Source: Duganella sp. OV510 (GTDB lineage Bacteria; Pseudomonadota; Gammaproteobacteria; Burkholderiales; Burkholderiaceae_D). Taken from it: 64,000 bases of DNA. The translations under genes were made by a program, and so were the position numbers. This document shows, one piece after another, positions 57,321 through 64,000 of the stretch. The stretch lies in assembly GCF_900100205.1 (NCBI RefSeq), contig NZ_FNEQ01000007.1:124001-188000 (forward strand), written 5' to 3'. The notes under the pieces were generated by a model, which saw only the letters and a list, made by a program, of their open reading frames with translations, was not told the origin of the DNA and ran no database searches. Numbering within the stretch: position 1 is the first letter of the stretch; each line of letters begins with the position of its first letter.

Positions 57321-57332
57321 GTTGTATGACGA
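57321..57332. promoter_or_regulatory. Operator in front of the kdgD-side gntR gene
   Basis: GTTGTATGAC (57321-57330) repeats exactly the left half of the kdgD operator; TTGTATGACGA (57322-57332) is an exact TNGTNNNACNA. It is 13-24 bp upstream of the regulator's ATG, suited to autorepression. Confidence 0.7.
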
Positions 57333-57432
57333 CTATTAGGATACACGCATTGCTGCGTAAAACGATGCGCATCTTGCCAGACTTGTGGCATCTGGTGTGT
57401 CTTTAACATCAAAATTGCCACAAATAGTGTGC

Positions 57433-58251
57433 TTACACCAGCAAGGCGGCACTCATCGAAGCTGCTTCGTCGGCCGATTCGCGCAGAATGCGCTCCAGCA
57501 GCGCGTTGTCATCGATGAAGCCTTCCAGCGACGGGCTGCCCTGCACTGTCGCGAACGGCGACTGCACCGGCGCCAGGCGCTTGGCGATCAACAGCGTGTC
57601 GCGCAGGCCCAGCGGCGGCGGCGTCAGCGTGGCGCCGCGCAGCGAGACGATGGCCTGGCTGACCGGTTCGGGGATGCACAGCTTGCGCATCATTTCGCGC
57701 GAGATGATTTCCTGCGCCGCGCCCATCCACTCGGCCGGGTCGTCCAGCAGGCCGGGGATCTCGTCGGCGCGCGACAGCAGGTAAAAGCCGCCCGCCTCGT
57801 GCACGATGCCGGCAAACAGCGCGGTGTCGGGATCGGAAGCGGTCAGCGTGCGGCCGATGACATGCGCCAGCGCCGCCACGTGCGCCGTGTGGCGCCACAG
57901 CTGGTCGGCCTGGCCGCGCAGCCGTGCATTCTGGATGCGCGCGCCGAACTGGCGCACCACCATCGCAGCCGCCATCGTGTACAGGTTGCGGTAGCCAACC
58001 CGCTGCACCGCCGAGCGCACGCTGGTGACCGGCGTGCCGCTGCGGTTGAACACTGCCGCGTTGGCCAGCGCCACCGTGCGCGCCGCCAGTTGCGGCTCGC
58101 CCAGCACCTTGCGGATCACATCGTCCATCTCGCAATCGGGATCGGCCAGCGCCAACTGCAGACGCAACGCCGCATTCACACTGGTCGGGAAGACCAGCTC
58201 GCCGCGTGAAGCCTGGGCGACGATTTGCGAGAAGTCTTTGAGTTTTTCCAT
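57433..58251 (-). CDS. HDOD-domain protein
   Basis: 272 residues from the ATG at 58251. The HDOD domain spans about 15-210 (LVFPTSVNAALRLQLALADP, VGYRNLYTMAAAMVVRQFG, WRHTAHVAALAHVIG, ALFAGIVHEAGGFYLLS). HDOD proteins resemble HD phosphohydrolases but usually lack the metal residues and act in signalling by protein contacts. The specific role is unknown. It follows the MFS gene by 16 bp on the same strand, so the two are probably co-transcribed. A start 13 codons upstream would overlap the MFS stop. Confidence 0.88.
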   Translation of the reverse strand: MEKLKDFSQIVAQASRGELVFPTSVNAALRLQLALADPDCEMDDVIRKVLGEPQLAARTVALANAAVFNRSGTPVTSVRSAVQRVGYRNLYTMAAAMVVRQFGARIQNARLRGQADQLWRHTAHVAALAHVIGRTLTASDPDTALFAGIVHEAGGFYLLSRADEIPGLLDDPAEWMGAAQEIISREMMRKLCIPEPVSQAIVSLRGATLTPPPLGLRDTLLIAKRLAPVQSPFATVQGSPSLEGFIDDNALLERILRESADEAASMSAALLV

Positions 58252-58267
58252 AGCAACATTATAGCCT

Positions 58268-59686
58268 TTAACTGCGGGCGCCCTTTGCAACTTGTTCGCC
58301 GGCGCTGCGGCTCAGGCGCAACGCATCCGCCAGGCCGAGCAGACTGACCAGCGCCACCAGCACAAAGGCCAGGCGGTAATCGATGGCCGCCCAGTCGCCG
58401 ATGCCAAGCTGCTGCGCGCTCCAGTGACCGAGCCGCACACCGCTGGCGCCAAGCGCCACGCCGAGCCCCATCGCCACCTGGAACGCGGTGCTGAACAAGG
58501 TGTTGGCGGCAGCCATGCGCTGCTGCGGCACATCGGCAAAGGCGATCGTGTTGAGCGCGGTGAACTGCATCGAGCGCGTCATGCCGCCGACAAACAGCAC
58601 GGCGGCGATCAGCCATACCGGTGTGGTCGGCGTCAGCAAGGCGCAGGCTGCCAGTGTGATGACATTGGCCGCGCCGTTCACCAGCAGCACCGGGCGGAAG
58701 CCGAAGCGGCGCAGGATGGGCGTGGTCACCGTCTTCATCATCAGGTTGCCGGCAAACACCGCCATCACCAGCAGGCCGGCATGAAAGGCATCCAGGCCGA
58801 AGCCCAGCTGGAACATCAGCGGCAGCAGGAAAGGCACGGCACCCACGGCCATGCGGAACAGCGAGCCACCGATGATCGTGATCGAGAAAGTCGGTATCGC
58901 CAGCGACGACAGGTCGATCAGCGGATGCGCGGCGCGCTTCAGGTGCCAGGCCAGCGCTGCCAGCAGCAGCGTACCGAGCGCGATGCAGGCGCCCGTCTCA
59001 CGCCAGTCCGGCGCCGGGCCGCTGAGCGTTTCCGCGCCCCAGGTCAGCAGCAGCAAGGCGCTGCCGCTGAGCACAAAGCCGGGCCAGTCAAAGGGACGGC
59101 GCTCGGCCGCGCGCTGATCCGGTATCAGCCACCACGCCGCCACCAATGCCACCAGGCCCAACGGCAGGTTCAGGTAAAAGATCCAGCGCCATGAAGCGTA
59201 GCTGGTGATGAAGCCGCCGACCGCCGGGCCGATCACCGGCGCCACCAGCGCCGGCCAGGTCAGCGTCGCGATCACTGAAATCAGCTTGTCCTTCGGCGTG
59301 CTGTTCAGCACCACCAGCCGTCCGACCGGCACCATCATCGCCCCGCCCGCGCCTTGCAGCACGCGCAGCCAGACAAATTCTCCCAGGCTGGTGGCCATGC
59401 CGCACAACACCGATGCCAGCGTGAAGATCGCCAACGCCGCCGCGAACACGCGCCGCGCGCCAAAGCGCTGCGCCACCCAGCCGCTGATCGGAATGAACAC
59501 GCCCAGCGTCAGCAGGTAGGCGCTGACGCCGATGTTGAGCGCCAATGGTGCGACGCCGAAAGATTGCGCGATATCCGGCACCGCCGTGGTGATCACCGTG
59601 CCGTCCAGGTTCTCCATGAAAAAGGCGCCAGCCACCAGCAACGCCAGCCACTTGCTGTTGGTCGGAGAGGATGTGCTGCCGTGCAT
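58268..59686 (-). CDS. MFS drug exporter, DHA2 (EmrB/QacA) type
   Basis: 472 residues with about 14 hydrophobic spans. DHA2 signatures: motif A-like GWVAQRFGARRVF after span 2, motif C PVIGPAVGGFI in span 5, and motif D1 FMENLDGTVITTAVP in span 1. It exports drugs or other toxic compounds with protons. It is not of the ExuT/hexuronate-transporter type, so it does not obviously serve the pectin locus. AGGGA precedes the ATG. Divergent from the second porin. Confidence 0.92.
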   Translation of the reverse strand: MHGSTSSPTNSKWLALLVAGAFFMENLDGTVITTAVPDIAQSFGVAPLALNIGVSAYLLTLGVFIPISGWVAQRFGARRVFAAALAIFTLASVLCGMATSLGEFVWLRVLQGAGGAMMVPVGRLVVLNSTPKDKLISVIATLTWPALVAPVIGPAVGGFITSYASWRWIFYLNLPLGLVALVAAWWLIPDQRAAERRPFDWPGFVLSGSALLLLTWGAETLSGPAPDWRETGACIALGTLLLAALAWHLKRAAHPLIDLSSLAIPTFSITIIGGSLFRMAVGAVPFLLPLMFQLGFGLDAFHAGLLVMAVFAGNLMMKTVTTPILRRFGFRPVLLVNGAANVITLAACALLTPTTPVWLIAAVLFVGGMTRSMQFTALNTIAFADVPQQRMAAANTLFSTAFQVAMGLGVALGASGVRLGHWSAQQLGIGDWAAIDYRLAFVLVALVSLLGLADALRLSRSAGEQVAKGARS

Positions 59687-59749
59687 AAGCGTCCCTGCGG
59701 ATTGTTCAGCGCACCATTCTGCCGCAGGCGGGAAATTTACGCACGCTGG

Positions 59750-59784
59750 CTTGCAAAAACGAAGCTTGCGTTGCGTTTTGCAAG
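59750..59784. promoter_or_regulatory. Inverted repeat between the MFS and porin genes
   Basis: CTTGCAAAA (59750-59758) and TTTTGCAAG (59776-59784) form a perfect 9-bp inverted repeat around 17 bp in the 202-bp divergent intergenic region. It is a candidate operator; no regulator gene is adjacent. Confidence 0.5.
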
Positions 59785-59888
59785 TGTGTTGTACAAGCCA
59801 CGAAATATAAGAACACTCGTGCCATTTTTTCTCAACTGCTATAGAGTCGAGCTACCGAGTACAACCAAAAATATCGGAGACAAACCAC

Positions 59889-61208
59889 ATGAAGAGAACC
59901 GCCGCATCCGCAGCGTGCCTGACCGCGCTCGCCCTGTTCGCCGGCCACGCCGCCGCCCAATCCTCCGTCACCATTTACGGCACTTTAGATGTCGGCCTGG
60001 ACCGCGTCGACAAGGGCCAGGGCAATGTGCAGGGCACCGTGTTTGGCGTCAGCGGCACCACGCCGGTGCCGAACAGCATCGCCGCGCCGAAGACCGTCTC
60101 GACCCGCCTGACGCCATCGCATACGCGCCAGAGCAATATCGGCTTCAAGGGCGTGGAAGACCTCGGCGGCGGCTGGCGCGGCCTGTTCGTGCTGGAGGGC
60201 GGCGTCACCATCGACAACGGCGGTCTCGCCAACGACAACCGCCTGTTCGGCCGTCAGGCTTATGTGGGCCTGACCACACCGGTAGGTGAAATCAAGGCCG
60301 GCCGCCAGGCCAGCCCGATGCTGATCTCCTACTACCTGGTGACGCCGGAAGCGCTGGGCTCGACCGACCTGTTCGGCGCCGGCCTGGTGGTCAACACCGT
60401 GCAGACCTGGCAGGACAACCAGATCAGCTACGCCATCAAGCAAGGCCCGATCACCGCCATCGTCTCATACGCCACCAACGCCGGCATCGGCAGCGGCGTC
60501 AGCGCGGCGCGCTCGGTGGCCACCTCGTCGACGCCGGTTGCCACCGGCACCACCGGCCAGATCGTCGGCGGCCTGACAGCTGGTGCGGAAACCGCCAGCG
60601 GGCGTGGCAAGGCGGCCGGCGCCATGTTGGCCTACCGCACTGAATCATTGGTGGCGCTGGCGTCCTACCACCGCAACAACTTCGACAATGTGCCGATCGG
60701 CGTGGTGTCGGGCACCACGCTGGTGCCGCTGTTCTTCGGCGAGAAATTCACCTCCTACATGGGCGCGGTGAAATACACCTTCCCTGGCGTCGGCACGTCG
60801 ATCGCCGTGGCCGGCCACAACGCCAAGTTCGCACTGCGCGGCAACACCGATCCGGAAGTTCGCACCTGGACCGCGACGCTGAAGCACCCGATCGGCGCCT
60901 TCGACCTGACCGCGATCTTCCTCGACACCCGCTTCACCAATTACACCGAGGGCAAGGATCGTGGCTTGATGTTTGGCGTCGACTACAACTTCTCCAAGCG
61001 CAGCGCGCTGTATGTGCGTGCCGGCGGCATCAAGGATAGCCGTGGCAAGACGGTGGTATCGAGCGCCACGCCGCTGCCGCTGGCAGGCGGTCCTGGCGCC
61101 ATCCTGATCCCGCTGGGCACGCAGGAAGTGCCGCTGTTCTCCGGCGCCGGCCAGAACATCGACGCCCGCACCACCATGCTCAGCATCGGCCTGCGCCACT
61201 CGTTCTAA
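59889..61208 (+). CDS. General porin (Gram-negative trimeric type), second paralog
   Basis: 439 residues. Signal peptide ending GHAAAQ, first strand SSVTIYGTLDVGLDRVDKG, C-terminal STIGLRHSF-type end (SIGLRHSF). Longer than the first porin by about 75 residues, mainly in loops near residues 38-75 and 200-245. Loop differences suggest a different solute preference. GGAGA precedes the ATG. At the edge of the pectin locus it could admit uronates, but nothing in the sequence proves it. Confidence 0.94.
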   Translation: MKRTAASAACLTALALFAGHAAAQSSVTIYGTLDVGLDRVDKGQGNVQGTVFGVSGTTPVPNSIAAPKTVSTRLTPSHTRQSNIGFKGVEDLGGGWRGLFVLEGGVTIDNGGLANDNRLFGRQAYVGLTTPVGEIKAGRQASPMLISYYLVTPEALGSTDLFGAGLVVNTVQTWQDNQISYAIKQGPITAIVSYATNAGIGSGVSAARSVATSSTPVATGTTGQIVGGLTAGAETASGRGKAAGAMLAYRTESLVALASYHRNNFDNVPIGVVSGTTLVPLFFGEKFTSYMGAVKYTFPGVGTSIAVAGHNAKFALRGNTDPEVRTWTATLKHPIGAFDLTAIFLDTRFTNYTEGKDRGLMFGVDYNFSKRSALYVRAGGIKDSRGKTVVSSATPLPLAGGPGAILIPLGTQEVPLFSGAGQNIDARTTMLSIGLRHSF

Positions 61209-61218
61209 ATAAAAAAAG

Positions 61219-61248
61219 GCGGAGCACTGCCGGTACAGTGCTCCGCCA
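61219..61248 (-). terminator. Rho-independent terminator of the ter cluster, possibly bidirectional
   Basis: Perfect 12-bp stem GGCGGAGCACTG / CAGTGCTCCGCC with a 6-nt loop. On the minus strand it is followed by seven T residues. It lies between the convergent porin (stop 10 bp away) and TerD-family gene. Confidence 0.9.
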
Positions 61249-61275
61249 AAGACTACAGCCGAAACTTATAAGAAT

Positions 61276-61857
61276 TTAGAGATGGGTCGCGATCTGCGGC
61301 AGCAGGTCGTCAAACGTGCGGCCATTGCCGTTCTCGCCGATGGCGTGCATCTTCCACTCGCCGTTGTGGCGGTAAAGCTTAGCCATGATCTGCGCCGAGT
61401 GCGGTCCTTGTACCGACAGGTTGAAACGCGCTACTTCCCGTCCATTTGCCGCATCGAGCAAGCGGCAATACGCATTCTCCACCTGCGCGAACGTCTGGCC
61501 GGTGAAGCTGTTCACCGTGAACACCAGGCTCTTGATGTGCGACGGCACGGCGCTCAGATCGACATTGATCTGCTCATCATCGCCATCGCCGGCGCCGGTG
61601 CGGTTGTCGCCGGTGTGTACCACGCTGCCGTCCTTGCTCTTCAGCTGACGGAAGAAGATCACATCCACCGGACGGTGGCCCTCGTCGAACAGCACGCACG
61701 AAGCGTCCAGGTCGACCGATTCGGTCTTGGCGCCAAAACCAAGGAAACCCTTGCTCTTGATGGCATCCCAGCCCAGACCCATGGTGACGCGCCCAAGCGC
61801 GCCGCCGGCTTCCTTCTCCAGAGAGATCTTCTGGCCCTTGCTCAAATTGACTGACAT
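61276..61857 (-). CDS. TerD-family protein (TerZ-like)
   Basis: 193 residues. It starts MSVNLSKGQKISLEKEAGG, the usual TerD/TerZ N-terminus; GLGWDAI, DLDASCVLFD, HTGDNRTGAGDGDDEQINVDL and FNLSVQ are family anchors. The acidic DNRTGAGDGDDE loop is the Ca2+-binding region. TerD proteins act in tellurite, phage and general membrane-stress resistance; the mechanism is unsettled. Last gene of a four-gene minus-strand unit (15 bp after the AIM24-like gene). Confidence 0.93.
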   Translation of the reverse strand: MSVNLSKGQKISLEKEAGGALGRVTMGLGWDAIKSKGFLGFGAKTESVDLDASCVLFDEGHRPVDVIFFRQLKSKDGSVVHTGDNRTGAGDGDDEQINVDLSAVPSHIKSLVFTVNSFTGQTFAQVENAYCRLLDAANGREVARFNLSVQGPHSAQIMAKLYRHNGEWKMHAIGENGNGRTFDDLLPQIATHL

Positions 61858-61872
61858 AGTTATTCCTTTACT

Positions 61873-62571
61873 TTACTGTGCGGGTTGACGCATCAAAAAC
61901 GATTGCAGCGCCGCGCTGTTGCGCGAGCAGATCAGCACCTTGCCCCGGCCCGAAAACCGCAGCACCATGCCTTCGCCGCTGGTCTGGCTGTTGACCAGGT
62001 TGCTGAGGAAGCCGCCGCCACCGCCGGTGGTCATCGAGATCTCGTACTGCAGCCGGCTATCCCAGGCCACCACGTGCGCGTTGTCGATGATGACGTCGCG
62101 GCCCGGCTCCACGTCCAGTTCCGATATCCCGCCAAAGCCGGACACCGCCACCTGGCCGACGCCGCTGGTCTCGGTGATGAAGAAGCCGCCGCTTTGCGCA
62201 AACAGCGCATTGCCGACGCCCTGCGTGCGCACCTTCAGCTCGACGCTGTCGCTGGCGGCAACGAAGCAACCGTCGCTCAGCATGTACTGGTGATTGCCGA
62301 CGTCGAGAATCTGCAGCGCACCAGGCAGCGTTGGCGCCAGCAGGCAATCGCCATCGCCACGCACCGCCTCGATGTGCTGCTGGAAGAAGGACTCGCCGTT
62401 GGCAAAGCGCCGCATGATCGCAGCGCCGATGCCGCCGGTCATCTTGCCCTTCAGGTCAAGCGCCGCTTCCATCATCACCATCGCGTTCGATTCGCAGTAG
62501 ATTTTTTCTCCCTGGCGCATCGACACATGCAGGAATGGATCGAAGTCGCCGGTGATCGTAAATACAGGCAT
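61873..62571 (-). CDS. AIM24/TIGR00266-family protein
   Basis: 232 residues, beta-rich. LHVSMRQGEKIYCESNAMVMM, GGIGAAIMRRFANGESFF and the late FSGRGKVLICSRN are typical of the AIM24 (TIGR00266) family. Function in bacteria is unknown; such genes often accompany terD. A GGGGG run (TTGGGGGFLSN) near residue 190 is common in the family. Between the two terD paralogs with gaps of 24 and 15 bp. Confidence 0.9.
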   Translation of the reverse strand: MPVFTITGDFDPFLHVSMRQGEKIYCESNAMVMMEAALDLKGKMTGGIGAAIMRRFANGESFFQQHIEAVRGDGDCLLAPTLPGALQILDVGNHQYMLSDGCFVAASDSVELKVRTQGVGNALFAQSGGFFITETSGVGQVAVSGFGGISELDVEPGRDVIIDNAHVVAWDSRLQYEISMTTGGGGGFLSNLVNSQTSGEGMVLRFSGRGKVLICSRNSAALQSFLMRQPAQ

Positions 62572-62595
62572 GATGCACGAGTCCTTTGCTGTGAA

Positions 62596-63171
62596 TTAAA
62601 CGCCGACGCCGAACGAGCCAGCCAGCGGACCAAGGCCGCCCTTGAAGCCCTGGCCGACCGCCTTGAACTTCCAGTCGCCACCATTGCGATACACCTCGCC
62701 GAAGATCATGGCCGACTCGGTCGAGCTGTCTTCCGACAGGTCGTAGCGGGCGATCTCGGTGTTGCTGCCGCCGTTGACCGTGCGGATGAACGCCTTCTGC
62801 ACCATGCCGAAGTTCTGGCGGCGTGCGTCGCCTTCGTGGATGGTGGCGCAGATGGCGATACGATCGACATCGGCCGGCACCTTGGTCAGGTCGATGGTGA
62901 CGGTTTCGTCGTCGCCAGCGCCGTCGCCGGTGCGGTTGTCGCCCGAGTGCGTGACCGACTGGTCGGACGATTTCAGGTTGTTGTAGAAGATGAAGTCGCT
63001 GTCATTGCGCACCTTGCCATCCACTTTCAACAGGAAGGCCGAGCCGTCCAGGTCGAACGGGCTACCGTCGGTGCTGCGTACGTCCCAGCCCAGGCCCACC
63101 ACGATTTTGGTCAGGCCAGGAGCTTCCTTGCTCAGATTGACGTTGCCACCTTTTTGCAGACTGATTGCCAT
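62596..63171 (-). CDS. terD: TerD-family protein
   Basis: 191 residues from the ATG at 63169-63171, preceded by [24 protein letters not shown] is the classical TerD start; [38 protein letters not shown] and ARYDLSED follow. Closer to TerD/TerE than the downstream paralog. The frame is open further upstream to 63333, but that part lacks family similarity. 82 bp behind the DUF475 gene. Confidence 0.93.
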   Translation of the reverse strand: MAISLQKGGNVNLSKEAPGLTKIVVGLGWDVRSTDGSPFDLDGSAFLLKVDGKVRNDSDFIFYNNLKSSDQSVTHSGDNRTGDGAGDDETVTIDLTKVPADVDRIAICATIHEGDARRQNFGMVQKAFIRTVNGGSNTEIARYDLSEDSSTESAMIFGEVYRNGGDWKFKAVGQGFKGGLGPLAGSFGVGV

Positions 63172-63253
63172 TTGTATTGCTCCTAAAATGAAAACCGGAC
63201 TTGGTACTGCCAGCGGCGAGCCGTTGTCCGTATTGAACGGCCCGCCGAATTCT

Positions 63254-64000
63254 TTAAGCCGCGATGGCCAGTGCTTCCTGCTTGCGGCGGTGGCGCACAG
63301 AGGACCACACCGAAGCCGCGATGAAGGCCACACCTATCAGGCCGGTGAAGATCTCGGGCACATGGAACTTCATGCTGGCCAACATGATCGCGGCCAGGAT
63401 ACCGATCGCGTAGTGGGCGCCGTGCTCCAGGTACAGGAACTTGTCCAGCGTGCCTTTCTTCACCAGGTAAATCGTCATCGAGCGGACAAACATCGCGCCA
63501 ATCGCCAGGCCCAGCATGATGATCACGACGTCGGTGGTGATCGCAAACGCGCCGATCACACCATCGAAGCTGAACGATGCATCCAGCACTTCCAGATACA
63601 GGAAACCACCGATACCGCCCTTCTTGACCATGTCGCCGACATTGCCGCCGCCTTCTTCTTCCTTCTCCAGCAGGCTGCTGATCGAATCGACGCCGACGTA
63701 GACCAGGATGCCCCACAGGCCGGAAATCAGCACCACCAGCTTCTGCGCCTCGGTCACCAGGCCCATGCAGCCCAGCAGCACGCCGATGGCGATCATCACC
63801 GAGATCGACGAGACCTTGCCGAGCGCGCCGAGTTTCTTCTCAAAGTTGCCCAGCCAGTGGGTCTCCTTCTCATCGTCCAGCAGGAAATTGAGGAACACCA
63901 GCAGCAGGAACATGCCGCCAAATGCTGCCACTTCAGCGTGGTGATTGGTCAGGTGCGTCGAATAGGTTTTCGGATCGTTGAGCGCCAGCGTCCACACCTC
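63254..64000 (-). CDS. DUF475/TerC-like integral membrane protein, 5' end outside the window
   Basis: The last ~248 residues of a membrane protein; the frame is open to the window edge, and the GTG near 63997 is probably internal. Several membrane spans and TerC-like acidic motifs are visible: [20 protein letters not shown], the [15 protein letters not shown] loop and [18 protein letters not shown], with DxSFSFD typical of TerC/DUF475 metal-transport-like proteins. It ends in a basic tail. Heads the ter cluster with terD. Possible metal export or membrane stress role. Confidence 0.9.
   Translation of the reverse strand, partial: EVWTLALNDPKTYSTHLTNHHAEVAAFGGMFLLLVFLNFLLDDEKETHWLGNFEKKLGALGKVSSISVMIAIGVLLGCMGLVTEAQKLVVLISGLWGILVYVGVDSISSLLEKEEEGGGNVGDMVKKGGIGGFLYLEVLDASFSFDGVIGAFAITTDVVIIMLGLAIGAMFVRSMTIYLVKKGTLDKFLYLEHGAHYAIGILAAIMLASMKFHVPEIFTGLIGVAFIAASVWSSVRHRRKQEALAIAA

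Noticed and set aside
58268-59686. The MFS protein as a galacturonate importer.
   Set aside because: Its motifs (14 spans, motif C, FMENLDGTV) are those of DHA2 drug exporters, and a separate regulatory region precedes it.
59788-59865. GTTGTA (59788) and TACAAC (59860) upstream of the second porin as a site for the kdgD-side regulator.
   Set aside because: The halves are 72 bp apart and neither extends to the TNGTNNNACNA pattern.
63172-63333. A longer TerD start.
   Set aside because: The extra residues lack family similarity and reach into the DUF475 gene; MAISLQKGG with AGGAG upstream is the canonical start.

Overview
The window looks like a chromosomal segment of a betaproteobacterium of the order Burkholderiales, most probably the Oxalobacteraceae (Duganella/Massilia/Janthinobacterium-like). 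The basis is the high GC content, an uninterrupted division and cell-wall (dcw) cluster, the ftsY-ftsE-ftsX-rpoH order, two Burkholderiales-type trimeric porins and a TonB-dependent pectin locus. The family call is inference from gene style, not from a database comparison.

Layout. (1) 1-1.9 kb: the tail of a molybdopterin-oxidoreductase-like gene and a two-gene module (HTH plus ImmA/IrrE-type metallopeptidase, and a DUF4411 PIN protein) that looks acquired. (2) 1.9-19.7 kb, minus strand: the dcw operon mraZ-rsmH-ftsL-ftsI-murE-murF-mraY-murD-ftsW-murG-murC-ddl-ftsQ-ftsA-ftsZ, then a peroxiredoxin. Most junctions overlap or nearly touch; the exception is ftsA/ftsZ, where ftsZ has its own long hairpin leader. 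A 10-bp-periodic MraZ-box array lies upstream of mraZ. (3) 20.3-26.6 kb: glpK starting only 15 nt after the RNase P RNA gene, a ThDP enzyme, a small exported protein, a porin and a 1-kb AT-rich gap. (4) 26.6-31.4 kb: a CarH/LitR-like B12-binding MerR regulator, ftsY-ftsE-ftsX, and rpoH under a promoter embedded in a near-perfect CIRCE (HrcA) operator. (5) 31.5-38.1 kb: a lipoprotein, gamma-glutamyltransferase, a short signal peptidase I, an ABC ATPase with a permease-CPBP protease fusion, and a RidA-like protein. (6) 38.2-57.3 kb: the main accessory region, a pectin/galacturonate locus. (7) 57.4-61.2 kb: HDOD protein, MFS exporter, second porin. (8) 61.3-64 kb: a TerD/AIM24/TerD/DUF475 (TerC-like) cluster cut by the window end.

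The pectin locus reads as a complete route. A TonB-dependent receptor, a CE12 acetylesterase, two CE8 pectin methylesterases, a GH28 polygalacturonase and a GH43 enzyme would deacetylate, demethylate and hydrolyse pectin. Uronate dehydrogenase, an SMP-30 lactonase, galactarate dehydratase (GarD), 5-dehydro-4-deoxyglucarate dehydratase (KdgD) and 2,5-dioxovalerate dehydrogenase then give the oxidative path from galacturonate to 2-oxoglutarate. Two GntR/FadR-type regulators each sit beside their own operator set: TGGTCTGACCA copies at garD/gntR, and TTGTATGAC-type sites at kdgD and the second gntR. No dedicated inner-membrane uronate transporter is visible.

The strongest leads are the CIRCE-controlled rpoH promoter, the CarH-like photoreceptor candidate with a paired palindrome upstream, the rnpB-glpK abutment, the split two-regulator pectin locus, and the ABC permease-CPBP protease fusion. 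No CRISPR array, insertion sequence, tRNA or rRNA gene was seen.
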